Notes under the pieces: generated by a model
Told to the model about the DNA's origin: nothing
What the model saw: only the letters and a program-made list of their open reading frames with translations
Database searches by the model: none
Part shown: positions 1 through 6,924 of the stretch, one piece after another
Layout of the letters: the number at the start of each line of letters is the position of its first letter
Position numbering within the stretch: position 1 is the stretch's first letter
Translations under genes and position numbers: made by a program
Origin: Gallionellaceae bacterium UBA5126
Lineage (GTDB): Bacteria; Pseudomonadota; Gammaproteobacteria; Burkholderiales; Gallionellaceae
DNA length: 13,820 nt
Assembly (NCBI GenBank): GCA_002414205.1
Contig: DHYQ01000109.1
Location: forward strand, 29,625-43,444
Reading direction: 5' to 3'

Positions 1-741
1 GGCAGCTTTGACGTGCGGCGCTGGAAAACCCGCCCCTATCGCGCCCCGCACCACACCGCCTCCGGCGTGGCTCTGGTCGGCGGCGGCAGCAACCCGCGTC
101 CGGGGGAAATTTCCATGGCGCTGCACGGTGTGCTGTTTCTGGATGAACTGCCGGAGTTTGATCGCAAGGTGCTGGAAGTGCTGCGTGAGCCGCTGGAATC
201 CGGTCACATCACCATTTCGCGCGCGGCGCGGCGGGCTGATTTCCCGGCACAGTTTCAATTGATTGCCGCCATGAACCCCTGCCCGTGCGGCTATTTTGGA
301 CATTTCAACGGCCAGTGCCGCTGCACACCGGATCAAATTGCCCGCTATCGCAGCAAAATTTCCGGCCCGCTACTGGATCGCATCGACATCCAACTCCCCG
401 TGCCCGCCGTGCCGCAACAGGATTTGCTGAATCGCGCCGCCGGGGAGGACAGCGCCAGCATCCGCGTCCGAGTGGAAGCCGCCCGCCAGCGCATGCTGGC
501 GCGGCAGGGCAAGGCCAATGCGCGTTTAAGTGTGAGTGAGATCGACCGCTGGTGTACGCTGGACGCGGCCACGGAAGCCTTGCTGCAACAGGCGATTACC
601 CGCCTCAACCTGTCCGCCCGCGCCTACCACCGCGTGTTGAAACTGGCGCGCACCTTGGCCGATTTGGCGGACATGCCCAACATTGGTGCCAACCATATCG
701 CTGAAGCAGTGCAATACCGCCGCAACGACACGGCGCGCTAG
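1..741 (+). CDS. comM: ComM/YifB-family Mg-chelatase-like AAA+ helicase, 3' half only
   Basis: The reading frame is open from base 1 and gives about 246 codons ending in TAG; the start lies upstream. ComM proteins are about 500 residues, so roughly the C-terminal half is present. The sequence shows the family segments in order: RPYRAPHHTAS, VGGGSNPRPGEIS, Walker B GVLFLDELPEF, the MNPCPCGYFG stretch, SGPLLDRIDI with its arginine-finger region, and a C-terminal helical domain (LNLSARAYHRVLKLARTLADL). Two CxC pairs (NPCPCG and QCRC) could hold a metal; this is inferred from spacing. In family members that have been studied, ComM is a hexameric branch-migration helicase that helps integrate DNA during natural transformation; many genomes keep it whether or not competence is known. 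Its stop codon shares the palindrome CTAG with the stop of the convergent cyclase gene, so the two genes overlap tail to tail by 4 bases. Confidence 0.95.
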   Translation, partial: GSFDVRRWKTRPYRAPHHTASGVALVGGGSNPRPGEISMALHGVLFLDELPEFDRKVLEVLREPLESGHITISRAARRADFPAQFQLIAAMNPCPCGYFGHFNGQCRCTPDQIARYRSKISGPLLDRIDIQLPVPAVPQQDLLNRAAGEDSASIRVRVEAARQRMLARQGKANARLSVSEIDRWCTLDAATEALLQQAITRLNLSARAYHRVLKLARTLADLADMPNIGANHIAEAVQYRRNDTAR

Positions 742-2132
742 TGTTCGCTCGTCACAGCCCGCTGCGCCAGAATAAAACGACTCAGGTGGCGATCAGTCTT
801 GGTGGTATGGTTGGCAAACCAGTCAAACATCAATAGTTGAATCTGGAAGCATAGGTAGAGTGGATCGTGCTGCCCCCCCAGAATGGCGTCCTTGAGTTTG
901 CCAAACACCTGCACAAAACGCCGATGTTCGTGGATATGCTCACCGGTCAAGGGATAATGCAGCTCGTGCATCATGTGCTCTTCATTGCCAAAATGGGCGT
1001 GCACATAGCGTGACAAAAATTCGACCGAGGACGAGAGGCCGCTGACATCATCCTGCCGCACCAATTGCGACAGATTATTCATGCAGTCCACCAAGGCACG
1101 ATGCTCCTGGTCAATTTCCGCCACACCGGTCAAAAACTCATCGCGCCAAACCAGCGTTTCCTCAATTTCACCGCAACCGGTGTGCTGCCCCGTGGCCAGA
1201 TAATCATGGCAGCGCTGCAAATAAATTTGCGCCGGATAATCGTCCGGCACCGCCTGCAAACAACTTTCCAGCAATGGCTGCGCCTTTTCCACCTGCTTCA
1301 AGTGATAGTAGGCCACCGCCTCTTCAAATTTCTGCCGTGTCTGCTCCTTGCCGGTGCGTATTGCCTCTGGCTCATGGTCAAAAACCTCATACACCGACTG
1401 CGGCTGCACACGCCCCTTGACGCGGATACGATCCAGGAAACGAATGTGGTACATCGTCTCGTCCTTGAGGGCGAACAAGGTATGCTCACTAATCAATAAC
1501 GGCGTGCGATACACCTTGGTGGTTTCTTCTAGCCGCGAAGCCAGATTCACCGCATCACTCAGCACCGTCCCTTCCATACGTCGGCTGCCACCCACCGTTC
1601 CCAGCATCACGATACCGGTATTCAGCCCAATGCCGATGCGAATGGGCGCATAACCGGCACGCTCACGCCCCTCGTTGTAGCGACGCAATTGTCCCAGCAT
1701 ATCAATCGCACTTTGCAGCCCGGCATCCGCACTATTGGGGAACAGCGCCATGATGGCATCGCCGATGTATTTGTCTACCACGCCGCCATGCTGACTGATG
1801 ACCGGCTCCATTTCGCTGAGGTAGGAATTGATGAAGGAAAAAGTCTCACGGGGCGACATAGCCTCCGACAAATGCGTAAAGTCGCGGATATCCGAGAACA
1901 AGATAGTCATACGCCGCTCTATCTGCTCCCCCAAGGACAAGTCCAGAATACTTTTGGCGTGCAACAAGCTCAGCAATTGGTGCGGCACGAAACGCCCGTA
2001 GGCATTCTCGGTTGCACGCAGCAAACTGAGTGTATGACGATGTGAGGCAATTTCCTGTTCCAGCGCGGCGGTCTTGTTTTGCAATTCTTCGCGCAACCAA
2101 GGCACCGGGTCGTGATGAATCACTTTATTCAT
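738..2132 (-). CDS. Class III adenylate/guanylate cyclase with C-terminal bacteriohemerythrin domain
   Basis: A 464-residue soluble protein with no membrane segment. Residues 10-40 are a likely coiled coil. Residues about 70-250 are a class III cyclase catalytic domain: metal-binding Asp81 (FSDIRDFT) and Asp125 (KYIGDAIM), purine-selecting Lys121 and Asp193, and transition-state Asn196 and Arg200 (DAVNLASRLE). The Lys/Asp pair predicts ATP as substrate and cAMP as product. Residues 265-310 are helical and TPR-like. Residues about 328-455 are a bacteriohemerythrin with all expected di-iron ligands: His344, His380, Glu384, His399, His403, His442 and Asp447, set in IDQEH, HFGNEE, HIHEH and WFANH. 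Hemerythrins bind O2 reversibly, so the fusion suggests cAMP synthesis tuned by oxygen or redox state; this is inference. The start at 2132 is supported by an AGGGAG ribosome site (2141-2146) 8 bases upstream. The gene converges on comM. Confidence 0.93.
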   Translation of the reverse strand: MNKVIHHDPVPWLREELQNKTAALEQEIASHRHTLSLLRATENAYGRFVPHQLLSLLHAKSILDLSLGEQIERRMTILFSDIRDFTHLSEAMSPRETFSFINSYLSEMEPVISQHGGVVDKYIGDAIMALFPNSADAGLQSAIDMLGQLRRYNEGRERAGYAPIRIGIGLNTGIVMLGTVGGSRRMEGTVLSDAVNLASRLEETTKVYRTPLLISEHTLFALKDETMYHIRFLDRIRVKGRVQPQSVYEVFDHEPEAIRTGKEQTRQKFEEAVAYYHLKQVEKAQPLLESCLQAVPDDYPAQIYLQRCHDYLATGQHTGCGEIEETLVWRDEFLTGVAEIDQEHRALVDCMNNLSQLVRQDDVSGLSSSVEFLSRYVHAHFGNEEHMMHELHYPLTGEHIHEHRRFVQVFGKLKDAILGGQHDPLYLCFQIQLLMFDWFANHTTKTDRHLSRFILAQRAVTSEH

Positions 2133-2154
2133 GCAATATTCTCCCTAAGCTGTC

Positions 2155-2189
2155 CGCTACGCCGGTGTTACTCCCGGTAGTATGTAGCG
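2155..2189 (-). promoter_or_regulatory. Nested inverted repeat in the leader of the cyclase gene
   Basis: CGCTAC (2155-2160) pairs perfectly with GTAGCG (2184-2189). Inside lies a second, imperfect palindrome, TACTCCCGGTAGTA (2169-2182), with four perfect outer base pairs. The element ends about 9 bases before the AGGGAG ribosome site of the minus-strand cyclase gene. It could be a leader hairpin that affects translation, or an operator. No protein or ligand can be named. It may also be chance. Confidence 0.3.
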
Positions 2190-2301
2190 TAGACAGACCG
2201 TAATTTTTCCATAGTGTGCCATAAAAGTCTCATCCGTAACTTTCATTTGCCGCACTGATGCGTTCTCACGGATAATCCCCCGCTCATAAAGAAAGCCGCC
2301 C

Positions 2302-2320
2302 GTGCCGGTTCCACCGGTAC
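2302..2320 (+). promoter_or_regulatory. Stem-loop upstream of the secreted DUF11-like protein gene
   Basis: GTGCCGGT (2302-2309), loop TCC, then ACCGGTAC (2313-2320) form an 8-bp stem with one G-U wobble. There is no T run behind it, so it is not a standard terminator. It lies 38 bases before the ATG at 2359. If the transcript begins further upstream, it would be a 5' leader hairpin; otherwise it could be an operator-like palindrome. The rest of the 2133-2358 intergenic stretch shows no convincing promoter by eye. Confidence 0.3.
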
Positions 2321-2358
2321 GACATGCGCCAGAACAATAACTTCACTGCGAGATTCTT

Positions 2359-3378
2359 ATGATTACCCTGCACCCATGGGTGGGTTGCGTCCTGTGCACG
2401 TCGCTGCTGTTGCTCGTGCCGCCAGTGCTGGCAGACGCGGACAACCGACTCGTCACCAATACTAGCGTACTCGATTACTGCATCGGCGATCTGCCCCAAG
2501 CCCGTCCCGCCAGCGTAACAAGCGTTGCGCACCTGCTATCCGTCAGCAAGGAAGCGCGCCCGGTATTGATTAGCACCGACAAATCTGCGGTTAAAGTCAG
2601 CACGCCGGGCAACAACGACGTCTTGACTTTTTTGTTGCGCAACGTCGGCAATGCCAGCGGCACTTTCGCCCTGAGTCGTACCAATGGCAGTATCACACCG
2701 CACCAGCACCCGCATTTTGCGCCACTCAACAGTGTGCAATACGATCCCAACAATCATCGGCACGGCGCAATTTTTCTGGAAAGTAATCAAATTCCGGGCT
2801 TTCAGCTTGGGGAAGATGTCGCCTACAGACCCGGCAGTAACGATCCGAAACTTCCCGCTGGGGGTGCAAAAATCATCTACGTTTTGAGCGACACCCCCGT
2901 GGTCACGCCCGGCGCCTATGGTGAGGTGACCCTGACTGCGACGCTGCTGGGCGCTCCCCCCATGGAGCGTAGCCACACACCAGCGGACTGGTGGGAGGAA
3001 GCTGCGCCGGTGCAAGTCACCGCGACTGGCAGTTACTTGGCCAGCAATATTGGCTTATTGACTAATCGCAGCATCGTCGCGCAAATGAGTGGGCGCGGCA
3101 AAGCACTCTCGCACGGCGCACAACTCACCTATCAGGTTTCGGTCAAGTTGCAAGGCAAGGGCAATGCCAAAAATCTCACCTTCAGCGAGCCCTTGCCGAG
3201 CTATTTGCGCTATGTCCCAAACAGTATTCGCATCAATGGCATTGCGCAGACGGATGCACGCGATAAAGACATTGCGTCGTTTATTTCCACGCCCAACAGC
3301 AACAGCATTTCTGTTTCCATGGGCAATCTGGAAGCACCAATGAGCTGGACGATCAGTTTTCGTGCCACGCTAAAATGA
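2359..3378 (+). CDS. Secreted protein with DUF11-like C-terminal domain
   Basis: A 339-residue protein with a signal peptide: a hydrophobic stretch at residues 8-23 followed by VLADAD, giving a likely cut after Ala25. It should therefore be periplasmic, surface-exposed or secreted. Residues about 70-220 look beta-rich (LTFLLRNVGNASGTFALS; YGEVTLTATLLGA), with the spacing of Ig-like surface repeats. Residues about 245-339 resemble a DUF11 repeat: GAQLTYQVSVKLQG, then LTFSEPLPSYLRYVPNSIRINGI, ending MSWTISFRATL. DUF11 repeats occur in long bacterial and archaeal envelope proteins, so a single-repeat protein of this size is a short example. No sorting signal, lipobox or catalytic motif is visible. 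The ribosome site is weak, so the start is the longest frame with a good signal peptide. A strong inverted repeat follows the gene. Its function is unknown. Confidence 0.8.
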   Translation: MITLHPWVGCVLCTSLLLLVPPVLADADNRLVTNTSVLDYCIGDLPQARPASVTSVAHLLSVSKEARPVLISTDKSAVKVSTPGNNDVLTFLLRNVGNASGTFALSRTNGSITPHQHPHFAPLNSVQYDPNNHRHGAIFLESNQIPGFQLGEDVAYRPGSNDPKLPAGGAKIIYVLSDTPVVTPGAYGEVTLTATLLGAPPMERSHTPADWWEEAAPVQVTATGSYLASNIGLLTNRSIVAQMSGRGKALSHGAQLTYQVSVKLQGKGNAKNLTFSEPLPSYLRYVPNSIRINGIAQTDARDKDIASFISTPNSNSISVSMGNLEAPMSWTISFRATLK

Positions 3379-3404
3379 CGACCACCGCGCCCCCAGACCG
3401 GCCT

Positions 3405-3441
3405 TGCGCCACATCGGTGCGCAGCGCACCATTTTGGCGCA
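3405..3441 (+). terminator. Nested inverted repeat, probable transcription terminator
   Basis: An inner perfect 6-bp stem, GGTGCG (3416-3421) and CGCACC (3425-3430) with loop CAG, is followed by ATTTTGG. Around it is a perfect outer 7-bp pair, TGCGCCA (3405-3411) and TGGCGCA (3435-3441). The two stems are separated by symmetric 4-base internal loops. It lies 26 bases after the stop of the secreted-protein gene and before the promoter of the DUF4124 gene. The T run is short, so it is either a weak intrinsic terminator or an extended palindromic element. Confidence 0.55.
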
Positions 3442-3481
3442 TCCATACACCCTGCAACACACCTGCCACACTGCCGCTCAT

Positions 3482-3510
3482 TTGTTCTAGCAAGCGGCAT
3501 CCCCTATACT
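3482..3510 (+). promoter_or_regulatory. Sigma-70-type promoter of the DUF4124-glnL-glnG unit
   Basis: A -35 element TTGTTC (3482-3487) and a -10 element TATACT (3505-3510) are separated by exactly 17 bases. The -10 matches 5 of 6 consensus positions and the -35 matches the TTG core. Transcription would start near 3517, leaving a leader of about 24 bases with the ribosome site AGAGAG (3531-3536) before the ATG at 3541. It may also serve glnL and glnG downstream. Confidence 0.6.
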
Positions 3511-3540
3511 TTGCCCCCCATCATGCACAAAGAGAGCACC

Positions 3541-3984
3541 ATGAAAACCTACCTACTGACAGGCCTGTTACTGACGGTCTCGCCTTGGGTGCTGGCAGAC
3601 ATCTACAAATACGTAGATGAAAATGGCCGTGTTACTTACAGTAATCATCCGCTCAAAGGCGCGAAACGTGTCGTCGCCAGCCCCAATAGTCGGGGCATCA
3701 ACTATGGCGCACCGCGTGCAGCCAGCAATCCCTCACCGGCAAATTTCCCCAAAGTAGACCGCTCTACCCAGCAAAACCGCGACCAATCACGCCAACGCAT
3801 CCTGCAAAACGAACTGGAAAGTGAAGAACGACTGTTGGTGGAAGCCCGGCGCAACCTCAAAGAGGCCGAAGCCAACAAAAACGATCCCAAGCGGGACGAG
3901 AAAATCAAGAATCTGACCACCGAAATTCGCGTACACGAAAAAAATATTGAAGCCCTGAATACCGAACTATCCAAGCTGAAGTAA
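3541..3984 (+). CDS. DUF4124 domain periplasmic protein
   Basis: A 147-residue protein with a clear signal peptide (MKTYLLTGLLLTVSPWVLA, residues 1-19), so the mature form starts near Asp20. Residues 20-38 (IYKYVDENGRVTYSNHP) are the hallmark of the DUF4124 domain. Residues 50-80 are a Pro/Ser/Asn-rich linker. Residues 80-147 are strongly charged with heptad-like spacing and no Pro after 116, a likely coiled coil (ELESEERLLVEARRNLKEAE). The ATG at 3541 is preferred over a start 30 bases earlier because it has an AGAGAG ribosome site and puts the signal peptide at the N-terminus. DUF4124 proteins are often found beside glnA and ntrBC in gammaproteobacteria, which fits the neighbourhood, but their molecular role is unknown. 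glnA is not in this window. Confidence 0.88.
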   Translation: MKTYLLTGLLLTVSPWVLADIYKYVDENGRVTYSNHPLKGAKRVVASPNSRGINYGAPRAASNPSPANFPKVDRSTQQNRDQSRQRILQNELESEERLLVEARRNLKEAEANKNDPKRDEKIKNLTTEIRVHEKNIEALNTELSKLK

Positions 3985-4018
3985 CCGTTCTGGCATATTT
4001 CGTGCTGTAGTGGCCCAC

Positions 4019-5059
4019 ATGAGCCATTTTCCCTACATTACCCTCGAACACCTGGCGACCGCGATTGTGGTACTGGATGAACAAGTTCGCATTGCCTATC
4101 TCAACCCGGCGGCAGAGAACCTGTTTGAAGTCAGCGGCAAAAATCTATATGGACTGCCGCTACCCCAAGTGTTTTGCGAAACCGAGCCGCTGATCTGCGC
4201 CATCCAGCAGGCACTACACAACAATGCCTGCTACATCGAGCATGAACTGACGCTCGGACTGGCCGGACGTAGTCGCCAGCACCTGCGCGGCGCCGTCACG
4301 CCCATACAATTAGCCAAACGCTATTTGCTACTGGAATTCCACCCCATCGACCGCCCGCTGAAACTGGCGCGGGAAGCGCAGATGCTGGATCAAACCCAAG
4401 CCAACCGCCTGCTGCTGCGCAATCTGGCCCACGAAATCAAAAACCCGCTGGGCGGCATACGCGGTGCGGCGCAACTGCTGGAACACGAACTGGAAAAACC
4501 CGGCCTGCGTGAATACACCCAAATCATCGTGCAAGAAGCCGACCGCTTGCGTGCACTGATGGAAAAGCTACTGACGCCCTCGGCCTCTTCCCACGCCAGC
4601 ACCCTCAACATACACGAAGTGCTGGAGCGGGTGCGCAGCGTGGTGCTGGCCGAAATCCCGGAGCACCTCCACATCCGCCGCGACTATGACACCAGCCTGC
4701 CCATGCTGGTTGGCGACAAGGCGCAACTGATTCAGGTCATGCTGAACATCGTGCGCAACGCCGCCCAAGCCATGCAGGGGCGCGGCACCATCATCCTGCG
4801 CACCCGGATTGCCCGGCAGATGACGCTGATGAAACGCCTGCACAAGCTGGCCGTGATGGTACAAATCATCGACGACGGCCCCGGCATTCCCGCCGAACTG
4901 CGTGACCAGATTTTTTACCCGCTGGTATCCGGGCGGGCTGACGGACACGGGCTGGGGCTAACCCTGGCCCAGGATTTCGTCAGCCAGCACCAAGGTGCCA
5001 TCGAATTTGAAAGCCAACCCGGCAGAACCTGTTTTTCGGTCTATCTGCCGTTGCCATAA
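4019..5059 (+). CDS. glnL: Nitrogen regulation sensor histidine kinase NtrB (GlnL)
   Basis: A soluble two-component kinase of 346 residues with no membrane segment, as expected for NtrB. Residues 10-110 form a PAS domain (ATAIVVLDEQVRIAYLNPAAENLF). The H-box NLAHEIKNPLGGIRGAAQLL carries the phosphorylated His138. The N-box (MLNIVRNAAQAM), G1 box (DDGPGIP) and G2 box (GHGLGL) of the ATPase domain follow. The AHEIKNPLGGIRGAAQLL form is typical of NtrB. In the known system, PII (GlnB) controls NtrB, which phosphorylates NtrC under nitrogen limitation and removes the phosphate under excess. The start is uncertain: ATG at 4019 or GTG at 4010 in the same frame, neither with a clear ribosome site. 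It lies 34 bases after the DUF4124 gene and 13 bases before glnG, so the three are probably co-transcribed. Confidence 0.95.
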   Translation: MSHFPYITLEHLATAIVVLDEQVRIAYLNPAAENLFEVSGKNLYGLPLPQVFCETEPLICAIQQALHNNACYIEHELTLGLAGRSRQHLRGAVTPIQLAKRYLLLEFHPIDRPLKLAREAQMLDQTQANRLLLRNLAHEIKNPLGGIRGAAQLLEHELEKPGLREYTQIIVQEADRLRALMEKLLTPSASSHASTLNIHEVLERVRSVVLAEIPEHLHIRRDYDTSLPMLVGDKAQLIQVMLNIVRNAAQAMQGRGTIILRTRIARQMTLMKRLHKLAVMVQIIDDGPGIPAELRDQIFYPLVSGRADGHGLGLTLAQDFVSQHQGAIEFESQPGRTCFSVYLPLP

Positions 5060-5072
5060 GTGAGAGAACCCC

Positions 5073-6494
5073 ATGAAACCCGTCTGGATTATTGATGATG
5101 ACCGCTCCATCCGCTGGGTACTGGAAAAGTCCCTGCTGCGTGAGAGCATTGAATTCGAGAGCTTCGCCAGCGCCGAAGACGCCCTGCGCCAGCTCAACCA
5201 CAGCACCCCACAAGTGGTGATGAGCGACATCCGCATGCCGGGGCGCTCCGGGCTGGATTTTCTGCAAATCCTGCACCAAAGCTACCCAGAAATCCCGGTC
5301 ATCATCATGACCGCCTACTCCGATCTGGAAAGTGCTGTGACCGCCTTTCAAGGCGGGGCGTTTGAATACCTGCCCAAGCCGTTCGACATCAATCAGGCCG
5401 TGGAGCTGATTCGCCGCGCCCTGGAACAAAGTCGCCGCAAGACCGAAGAAACCGAAACCGTGGCCGTGGCCGCCGACATCCTCGGCCAAGCCCCCGCCAT
5501 GCAGGAGGTGTTCCGCGCCATTGGGCGGCTGTCGCACTCGCACGCCACGGTGCTGATTAACGGCGAATCCGGCGCGGGCAAGGAATTGGTGGCGCGTGCC
5601 TTGCACCGCCACAGCCCGCGCGCCAGCCAGCCGTTTATCGCCATCAACACCGCCGCCATTCCCAAGGATTTGCTGGAATCGGAATTATTCGGCCACGAGC
5701 GCGGCGCGTTTACTGGCGCGTCCGCCATGCGCCGGGGGCGCTTCGAGCAAGCCGACGGTGGCACCCTGTTTTTGGACGAAATCGGCGACATGCCCGCTGA
5801 TTTGCAAACCTGCTTGCTGCGCGTGCTGTCGGACGGACATTTTTACCGCGTCGGCGGCCATCAATCGCTGAAAGCCAACGTGCGCATCATCACCGCCACC
5901 CACCAGAATCTGGAAGAGCGCGTGCGCCAGGGCCTGTTCCGCGAGGATTTGTTTCACCGCCTGAATGTGATTCGCCTGCGCCTGCCCCCGCTACGTGAGC
6001 GGCGCGAGGACATCCCGCTGCTGGCCAAGTATTTCCTGCAAAAAAGCGCGCAGGAACTAGAGGTCGAGCAAAAGCAATTCAGCGACGCCTGTCTGCAATA
6101 TCTCAGTCAGCAAGACTTTCCCGGCAACGTGCGCCAACTGGAAAACCTGTGCCACTGGCTGACCGTCATGACACCCTCGCAAGTGGTAGAAGTCGCCGAT
6201 CTGCCCAGCGAATGGCGCGACAAACCCGGTGCAACCGCCCAAGGCAGCGCCAACGCTGCCGGTGGCGACTGGCGCACCCTGCTGGCCGACACCGCCACCG
6301 CCGCCCTGCGCCGGGGCGACGAGCGCATCATGGACACCCTGACCGCCGAATTCGAGCGCACCCTGATTTTGCAAGCCCTGCACCACACCCACGGACGCCG
6401 CATCGAAGCCTCCACCCTGCTCGGCATCGGTCGCAACACCCTGACCCGCAAGATTCAGGAATTAAACATAGACGCCGGACAAGATGCTGCCTGA
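5073..6494 (+). CDS. glnG: Nitrogen regulation response regulator NtrC (GlnG), sigma-54 activator
   Basis: A 473-residue protein of full NtrC length. Residues 1-120 are a receiver domain with acidic pocket Asp8-Asp10, phosphoacceptor Asp52 (MSDIRMPG) and Lys102 (PKPFD). Residues about 138-370 are the AAA+ domain: Walker A GESGAGKE (164-171), the sigma-54 contact loop GAFTGA (211-216), Walker B TLFLDEIGDM (231-240) and the LPPLRERREDIP segment. The C-terminus carries a Fis-type helix-turn-helix (ILQALHHTHGRRIEASTLLGIGRNTLTRKI). Phosphorylated NtrC binds enhancers and drives sigma-54 promoters of nitrogen-assimilation genes such as glnA. The start sits 13 bases after glnL with AGAGA before it, consistent with one transcript. 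It is the last gene before the accessory block. Confidence 0.97.
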   Translation: MKPVWIIDDDRSIRWVLEKSLLRESIEFESFASAEDALRQLNHSTPQVVMSDIRMPGRSGLDFLQILHQSYPEIPVIIMTAYSDLESAVTAFQGGAFEYLPKPFDINQAVELIRRALEQSRRKTEETETVAVAADILGQAPAMQEVFRAIGRLSHSHATVLINGESGAGKELVARALHRHSPRASQPFIAINTAAIPKDLLESELFGHERGAFTGASAMRRGRFEQADGGTLFLDEIGDMPADLQTCLLRVLSDGHFYRVGGHQSLKANVRIITATHQNLEERVRQGLFREDLFHRLNVIRLRLPPLRERREDIPLLAKYFLQKSAQELEVEQKQFSDACLQYLSQQDFPGNVRQLENLCHWLTVMTPSQVVEVADLPSEWRDKPGATAQGSANAAGGDWRTLLADTATAALRRGDERIMDTLTAEFERTLILQALHHTHGRRIEASTLLGIGRNTLTRKIQELNIDAGQDAA

Positions 6495-6550
6495 CAACAC
6501 ATCATTGAAATGAAATAGATTATCAACATGGGATTAGGCTTTATGTAAAA

Positions 6551-6579
6551 CTTTCTTGGTTTCCAAGTGAGAAAGCTTT
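6551..6579 (+). terminator. Possible weak terminator after glnG
   Basis: CTTGG (6555-6559), loop TTT and CCAAG (6563-6567) form a short hairpin. The stem can be extended by CTTT (6551-6554) pairing with AAAG (6572-6575) across a 4-base bulge. It is followed by CTTTGCTTT, which is T-rich but not a clean T run. It is the only candidate stop between glnG and the peptide gene. The remainder of 6495-6674 is AT-rich, with a TACAAT hexamer at 6624-6629 that could be a -10 but has no matching -35. No gene of useful length is seen there. Confidence 0.3.
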
Positions 6580-6674
6580 GCTTTAACTGGTGCCAATCAG
6601 TGAGGAAGCATGCGGCCTTAAGGTACAATTGGACGTTGGATATTTACTTGACTTTAGGTTTGATAAATTTTGCC

Positions 6675-6679
6675 GAGGA
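6675..6679 (+). promoter_or_regulatory. Ribosome binding site of the precursor peptide gene
   Basis: GAGGA lies 8 bases before the ATG at 6688. It is the strongest Shine-Dalgarno site in the accessory block, which fits a precursor peptide made in excess over its modifying enzymes. It supports this short frame as a real gene. Confidence 0.7.
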
Positions 6680-6687
6680 TAAAATAA

Positions 6688-6882
6688 ATGACTATCTCTG
6701 ATTTGAATCCATCAGAAAATCTTTCAACTTACACCCTTCCAAGCCTCCCTCTCGTGGAGAGCCGCCCGCATTTTGAGGTGGCACTTGCCCGAATTAATGA
6801 ACGTAACGTTGTGTCAAACTCTGAAGAAACGGTGAAAGCAGCACCTTCTGATAGCTTTGGCTCTTGGTTTGAATGGGATTGA
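6688..6882 (+). CDS. Putative RiPP precursor peptide with aromatic C-terminus (FGSWFEWD)
   Basis: A 64-residue peptide with a strong ribosome site (GAGGA, 8 bases before ATG), no signal peptide and no Cys. The N-terminal part (about 1-50) is hydrophilic, with a likely amphipathic helix around residues 25-40 (SRPHFEVALARINERN), as expected of a leader bound by modifying enzymes. The last eight residues are Phe57-Gly-Ser-Trp60-Phe61-Glu-Trp63-Asp64: four aromatics crowded at the extreme C-terminus. The next gene, 42 bases downstream on the same strand, is a radical SAM-SPASM protein. In known families, SPASM maturases join aromatic side chains to a residue two positions on (triceptides such as the Xye, Grr and Fxs types); FGS, WFE or FEW here could be such a unit. 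The role as precursor is inferred from size, position and composition. I do not recognise the family. Confidence 0.75.
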   Translation: MTISDLNPSENLSTYTLPSLPLVESRPHFEVALARINERNVVSNSEETVKAAPSDSFGSWFEWD

Positions 6883-6924
6883 GCTTCCATTAAAATCATC
6901 AAGGTTGAGTAAGGGTCACTTTTG

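Noticed and set aside
2359..2400. Lipoprotein signal (WVGC) at the N-terminus of the secreted protein
   Set aside because: The Cys is at residue 10, before the hydrophobic core, and the -3 position is Trp, so it does not fit a lipobox; a normal signal peptidase I site follows at VLADA.
4980..5612. Minus-strand open frame across the glnL/glnG junction
   Set aside because: Shadow of two clear genes; composition is Gly/His-rich without domain features.
6624..6653. Promoter for the peptide operon (TACAAT at 6624; TTGACT at 6648)
   Set aside because: Neither hexamer has a partner at acceptable spacing, so no promoter could be called with confidence.
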